This document shows, in pieces, positions 61,729 through 64,000 of a stretch of DNA of 64,000 nt (position 1 is the stretch's first letter; each line of letters starts with the position of its first letter). Below the pieces are notes generated by a model, which was not told the origin of the DNA, did not search any database, and was given only the letters and a program-made list of their open reading frames with translations. Origin of the DNA: PALSA-1296 sp037143335 (GTDB lineage Bacteria > Bacteroidota > Ignavibacteria > Palsa-1295). The stretch spans positions 1 to 64,000 of the forward strand of contig JBAWZA010000001.1 of NCBI GenBank assembly GCA_037143335.1. Reading direction: 5' to 3'. The position numbers and the translations under genes were made by a program.

Positions 61729-62664
61729 TCACGCTGCTTTTTTCATGCGTTTCATTGCATACGCTGTTGCTGCTTCGCGCACCCATGCACCTTCGGCGTG
61801 AGCGCGTTTGTGGTGAGCGATTCGTTGTTTATTGCACGGACCGTTACCGCTAACGACGCGGTCAAACTCTGCCCAATCAATTTCACCAAAGTCGTAATGT
61901 CCACGCGCTTCATTCCATTTGAGGTTTGGGTCAGGAATGGTGAGTCCGATAATATCCGCCTGTTTTGCCGTCTTATCAATGAAGCTTTGGCGAAGTTCAT
62001 CGTTGGAGTCACGTTTGATTTTCCAGCGGACTGCCTTGCCTGTATGAGTGGAGTTCGCATCATGCGGCCCGAACATCATGATTGAAGGCCACCACCAACG
62101 GTTGAGCGCATCCTGTGCCATCTCATGCTGCTCCTTCGTGCCACGCGCCATGTGCGTCATGATCTCGAATCCCTGTCGTTGATGAAAACTTTCTTCTTTG
62201 CAGATGCGAATCATCGCTCGTGAGTAGGGACCGTAGGAAGTGCGTTGCAAGGAGATTTGATTCACGATCGCTGCTCCATCCACAAGCCAACCGATTGCAC
62301 CCATATCAGCCCAAGTGATTGCTGGGTAGTTAAAAATTGTTGAGTACTTTGCTTTGCCCGTTTCGAGTTGGTCAATCAGCTCTTCACGAGAGATTCCGAG
62401 TGTCTCGGCAGCACTATAGAGATAGAGTCCGTGCCCGCCTTCATCTTGTACTTTCGCAAGCAAGATAAGTTTGGCTCTCAGGCTTGGTGCGCGGGTGATC
62501 CAGTTACCTTCGGGCTGCATACCGATGATTTCGGAGTGGCCGTGCTGTGATATCTGACGGATGAGATGCTTGCGGTAATCCTCAGGCATCCAATCGCGGG
62601 GCTCGATCTTTTTCTCGGCATTTATGAGTTTCTCGAAGTGCTCGAGATGAAGTTGTTCGTTCAT
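61729..62664 (-). CDS. paaA: Phenylacetyl-CoA epoxidase catalytic subunit PaaA
   Basis: 311 residues. The ferritin-like di-iron protein has the Glu/His ligands in LLAKVQDEGGHGLYLYSAAE and CKEESFHQRQGFEIMTH. It carries out oxygen-dependent epoxidation of phenylacetyl-CoA, the first ring-attacking step. Other recognised stretches: MPEDYRKHLIRQISQHGHSE and SNDELRQSFIDKTA. The gap to the upstream paaE is 89 bases. Confidence 0.97.
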   Translation of the reverse strand: MNEQLHLEHFEKLINAEKKIEPRDWMPEDYRKHLIRQISQHGHSEIIGMQPEGNWITRAPSLRAKLILLAKVQDEGGHGLYLYSAAETLGISREELIDQLETGKAKYSTIFNYPAITWADMGAIGWLVDGAAIVNQISLQRTSYGPYSRAMIRICKEESFHQRQGFEIMTHMARGTKEQHEMAQDALNRWWWPSIMMFGPHDANSTHTGKAVRWKIKRDSNDELRQSFIDKTAKQADIIGLTIPDPNLKWNEARGHYDFGEIDWAEFDRVVSGNGPCNKQRIAHHKRAHAEGAWVREAATAYAMKRMKKAA

Positions 62665-62753
62665 AGAAAATCTATAACAAGATATTCGTGGATTTTATTT
62701 CGCGTTTGTCACAGAAGTCTTCTAGGTCCTATCGGACTTATTCGTACGCAAAT

Positions 62754-63830
62754 CTACACGGCTTCATCATAACTGACTGTCACAGATTCAGTTAGGGGGA
62801 GGCTCTGGCAGGTGAGGATAAAATGTGCGGCTACATCTTTTGGAGTGAGAGCGAAGTTCACCTTCATGTGGACTTTGCCTTCGACCAGCTTGGCGCGGCA
62901 TGTAGAGCACGAACCATTCTGACAAGAATACGGCGCATCCAGTCCGATGCGTTTCGCGGCTTCGAGAATTGTTTCGTTCTCAAGGAGACGAGTAGGATAT
63001 TCATCGCCATCCATGATGATGGTAACATTCGCATTTTTTACGATTGCAACAGACAGAGTTTTTTCGGGAGCGGTGGAGGTGGTTGGAGTAGAAAAATATT
63101 CGATGTGAATTCTTGTATCATCGATTTTCAATTGCTTTAGAACAGCCATCGCATTATTCATCATCGGGCCGGGTCCGCAGATGAAGAATTCGTTATCTAG
63201 ATTGAGTCCGACATAATTCTCGATGAGCGCAAGATCTTTTTCGACGGTCATCATCCCAGTATGTAATAGGGGATAAGTAGCGGGGGGAGTTGCGAGAATC
63301 TGAATCGCCCTGAACTTCTCATGGTGATTTAGTGCGAGTGATTCAATTTCATCTTTAAAAATAATTGATTTTTCATCATTATTTCCGTAGAGAAGTACAA
63401 TCGTGCTTTTAGGTTCTTTTTCCAAAATAGCCTTGACGATTGACAGCATCGGGGTGATGCCTGACCCACCAGCAAAGAGTACGTAATTTTTTTTGTGAGT
63501 CGGGTCAATATGCGGAGAAAAACTTCCCATTGGAATCATCACATCAACGCTATCACCAACCTGTAATTTATCGTTAATGAAATTCGATACTTTTCCGCCT
63601 TTGACTTTTTTTACGGCGACTTCAAGTTTGTCCGCTTCGTATGGGCTTGAACAGATGGAGTAGGACCGGCGAATTTCTTCGCCATCCATGATGAAACGGA
63701 GGGTAAGATATTGCCCCGCTTTGTAGTGGTACTCTGCTTTTAGATCAGCGGGTACGTCGAATCCGACCGATACAGCAGCGGCAGTTTCGCGAGTAATTTG
63801 CTTGACTTTTAGCGTATGAAATCGTGACAC
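62754..63830 (-). CDS. paaE: Phenylacetyl-CoA epoxidase reductase subunit PaaE
   Basis: 358 residues, GTG start. A FAD-binding region (RRSYSICSSPYE), an NAD(P) region (FAGGSGITPMLSIVKAIL) and a C-terminal plant-type 2Fe-2S domain (SCQNGSCSTCRAK, then TCQ) form the electron chain from NADPH to PaaA. It is the first gene of paaEABCD here. No other paa genes (paaK, paaG, paaZ) are in view. The upstream region to 63958 is shared with a divergent gene and holds no convincing promoter. Confidence 0.96.
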   Translation of the reverse strand: MSRFHTLKVKQITRETAAAVSVGFDVPADLKAEYHYKAGQYLTLRFIMDGEEIRRSYSICSSPYEADKLEVAVKKVKGGKVSNFINDKLQVGDSVDVMIPMGSFSPHIDPTHKKNYVLFAGGSGITPMLSIVKAILEKEPKSTIVLLYGNNDEKSIIFKDEIESLALNHHEKFRAIQILATPPATYPLLHTGMMTVEKDLALIENYVGLNLDNEFFICGPGPMMNNAMAVLKQLKIDDTRIHIEYFSTPTTSTAPEKTLSVAIVKNANVTIIMDGDEYPTRLLENETILEAAKRIGLDAPYSCQNGSCSTCRAKLVEGKVHMKVNFALTPKDVAAHFILTCQSLPLTESVTVSYDEAV

Positions 63831-63958
63831 AATATCTTTTTTTTGGCGAGCCTAATAAACAATAACTTGGCAAAAACGTCGCAACCCCCAACGGAAATGA
63901 TTTCCTATGCTTTTCTGTATTATACACGAATTATCAGCCTATTTACTACTACTACGCA

Positions 63959-64000
63959 ATGAAAAAATTACTTTTTGTCGCCGTCGCACTTATGCTTTTG
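63959..64000 (+). CDS. Start of an exported protein (3' truncated by window edge)
   Basis: ATG 63959 opens 14 codons of a hydrophobic signal-peptide-like start, MKKLLFVAVALMLL, then the window ends. Divergent from paaE. The product is unknown. Confidence 0.5.
   Translation, partial: MKKLLFVAVALMLL

Overview
The window looks like chromosomal DNA from a member of the Bacteroidota/Chlorobiota assemblage, and I infer a relative of Kapabacteria or Ignavibacteria. The main reasons are at least ten secreted proteins ending in a type IX secretion (T9SS) type A sorting domain, several TonB-dependent outer-membrane proteins, Bacteroidota-style promoter elements (TAnnTTTG), many gene starts without a strong Shine-Dalgarno, and moderate GC content. 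The exact taxon cannot be fixed from sequence reading alone.

Layout. 1-7.6 kb: a TonB receptor (5' truncated), a beta-helix lipoprotein, a phytase-like lipoprotein, a purple-acid-phosphatase-type metallophosphatase and a second TonB receptor, all on the + strand; this reads as a phosphate-ester scavenging locus. 7.7-9.2 kb: the N-terminal half of CarB alone. 9.3-16.4 kb: two giant paralogous T9SS cargo proteins. 16.5-24.3 kb: a TonB-type receptor, dxr, rseP, a double-OmpA protein and a YdeI-like protein. 24.3-33.5 kb: housekeeping, with an M3 peptidase, two uncharacterised proteins, the operon mce-uvrC-tsaD-rsmB, tRNA-Arg(CCT) and a membrane-anchored 2Fe-2S protein. 33.6-36.7 kb: a relic of a LuxR-type regulator and the N-terminal half of MetH sandwiched between two hicB-hicA toxin-antitoxin modules. 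36.7-47.7 kb: T9SS and BNR/YCF48-type secreted proteins, plus an isochorismatase-like hydrolase and an outer-membrane barrel protein. 47.9-52.1 kb: rplS, recN, folC and an enoyl-CoA hydratase. 52.2-54.7 kb: two secreted-protein genes sharing a perfect 408-bp block, one ending in a broken subtilase-like region, then a small T9SS protein. 54.9-60.2 kb: a DUF1800-DUF1501 pair and a GH44-type glycosidase. 60.2-63.8 kb: paaEABCD, the phenylacetyl-CoA epoxidase operon. A signal-peptide-encoding gene runs off the right edge.

How it fits together: the organism is a heterotroph with a secreted, T9SS-dependent protein repertoire, able to take up solutes through TonB receptors, scavenge organic phosphate, attack beta-glucans and degrade phenylacetate aerobically. 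The most unusual points are the two half-length versions of normally large enzymes (CarB, MetH), the translational coupling of hicA to metH, the 408-bp homogenised block, two five-unit heptanucleotide repeats (one inside a signal-peptide coding region where a unit change would shift the frame), and a palindromic repeat doublet near rplS.

No gene-free stretch exceeds 300 bases. The longer gaps (54689-54956, 21424-21703, 47744-47965, 26766-26968) hold terminators, palindromes or promoter-like elements listed below; otherwise I see nothing in them.
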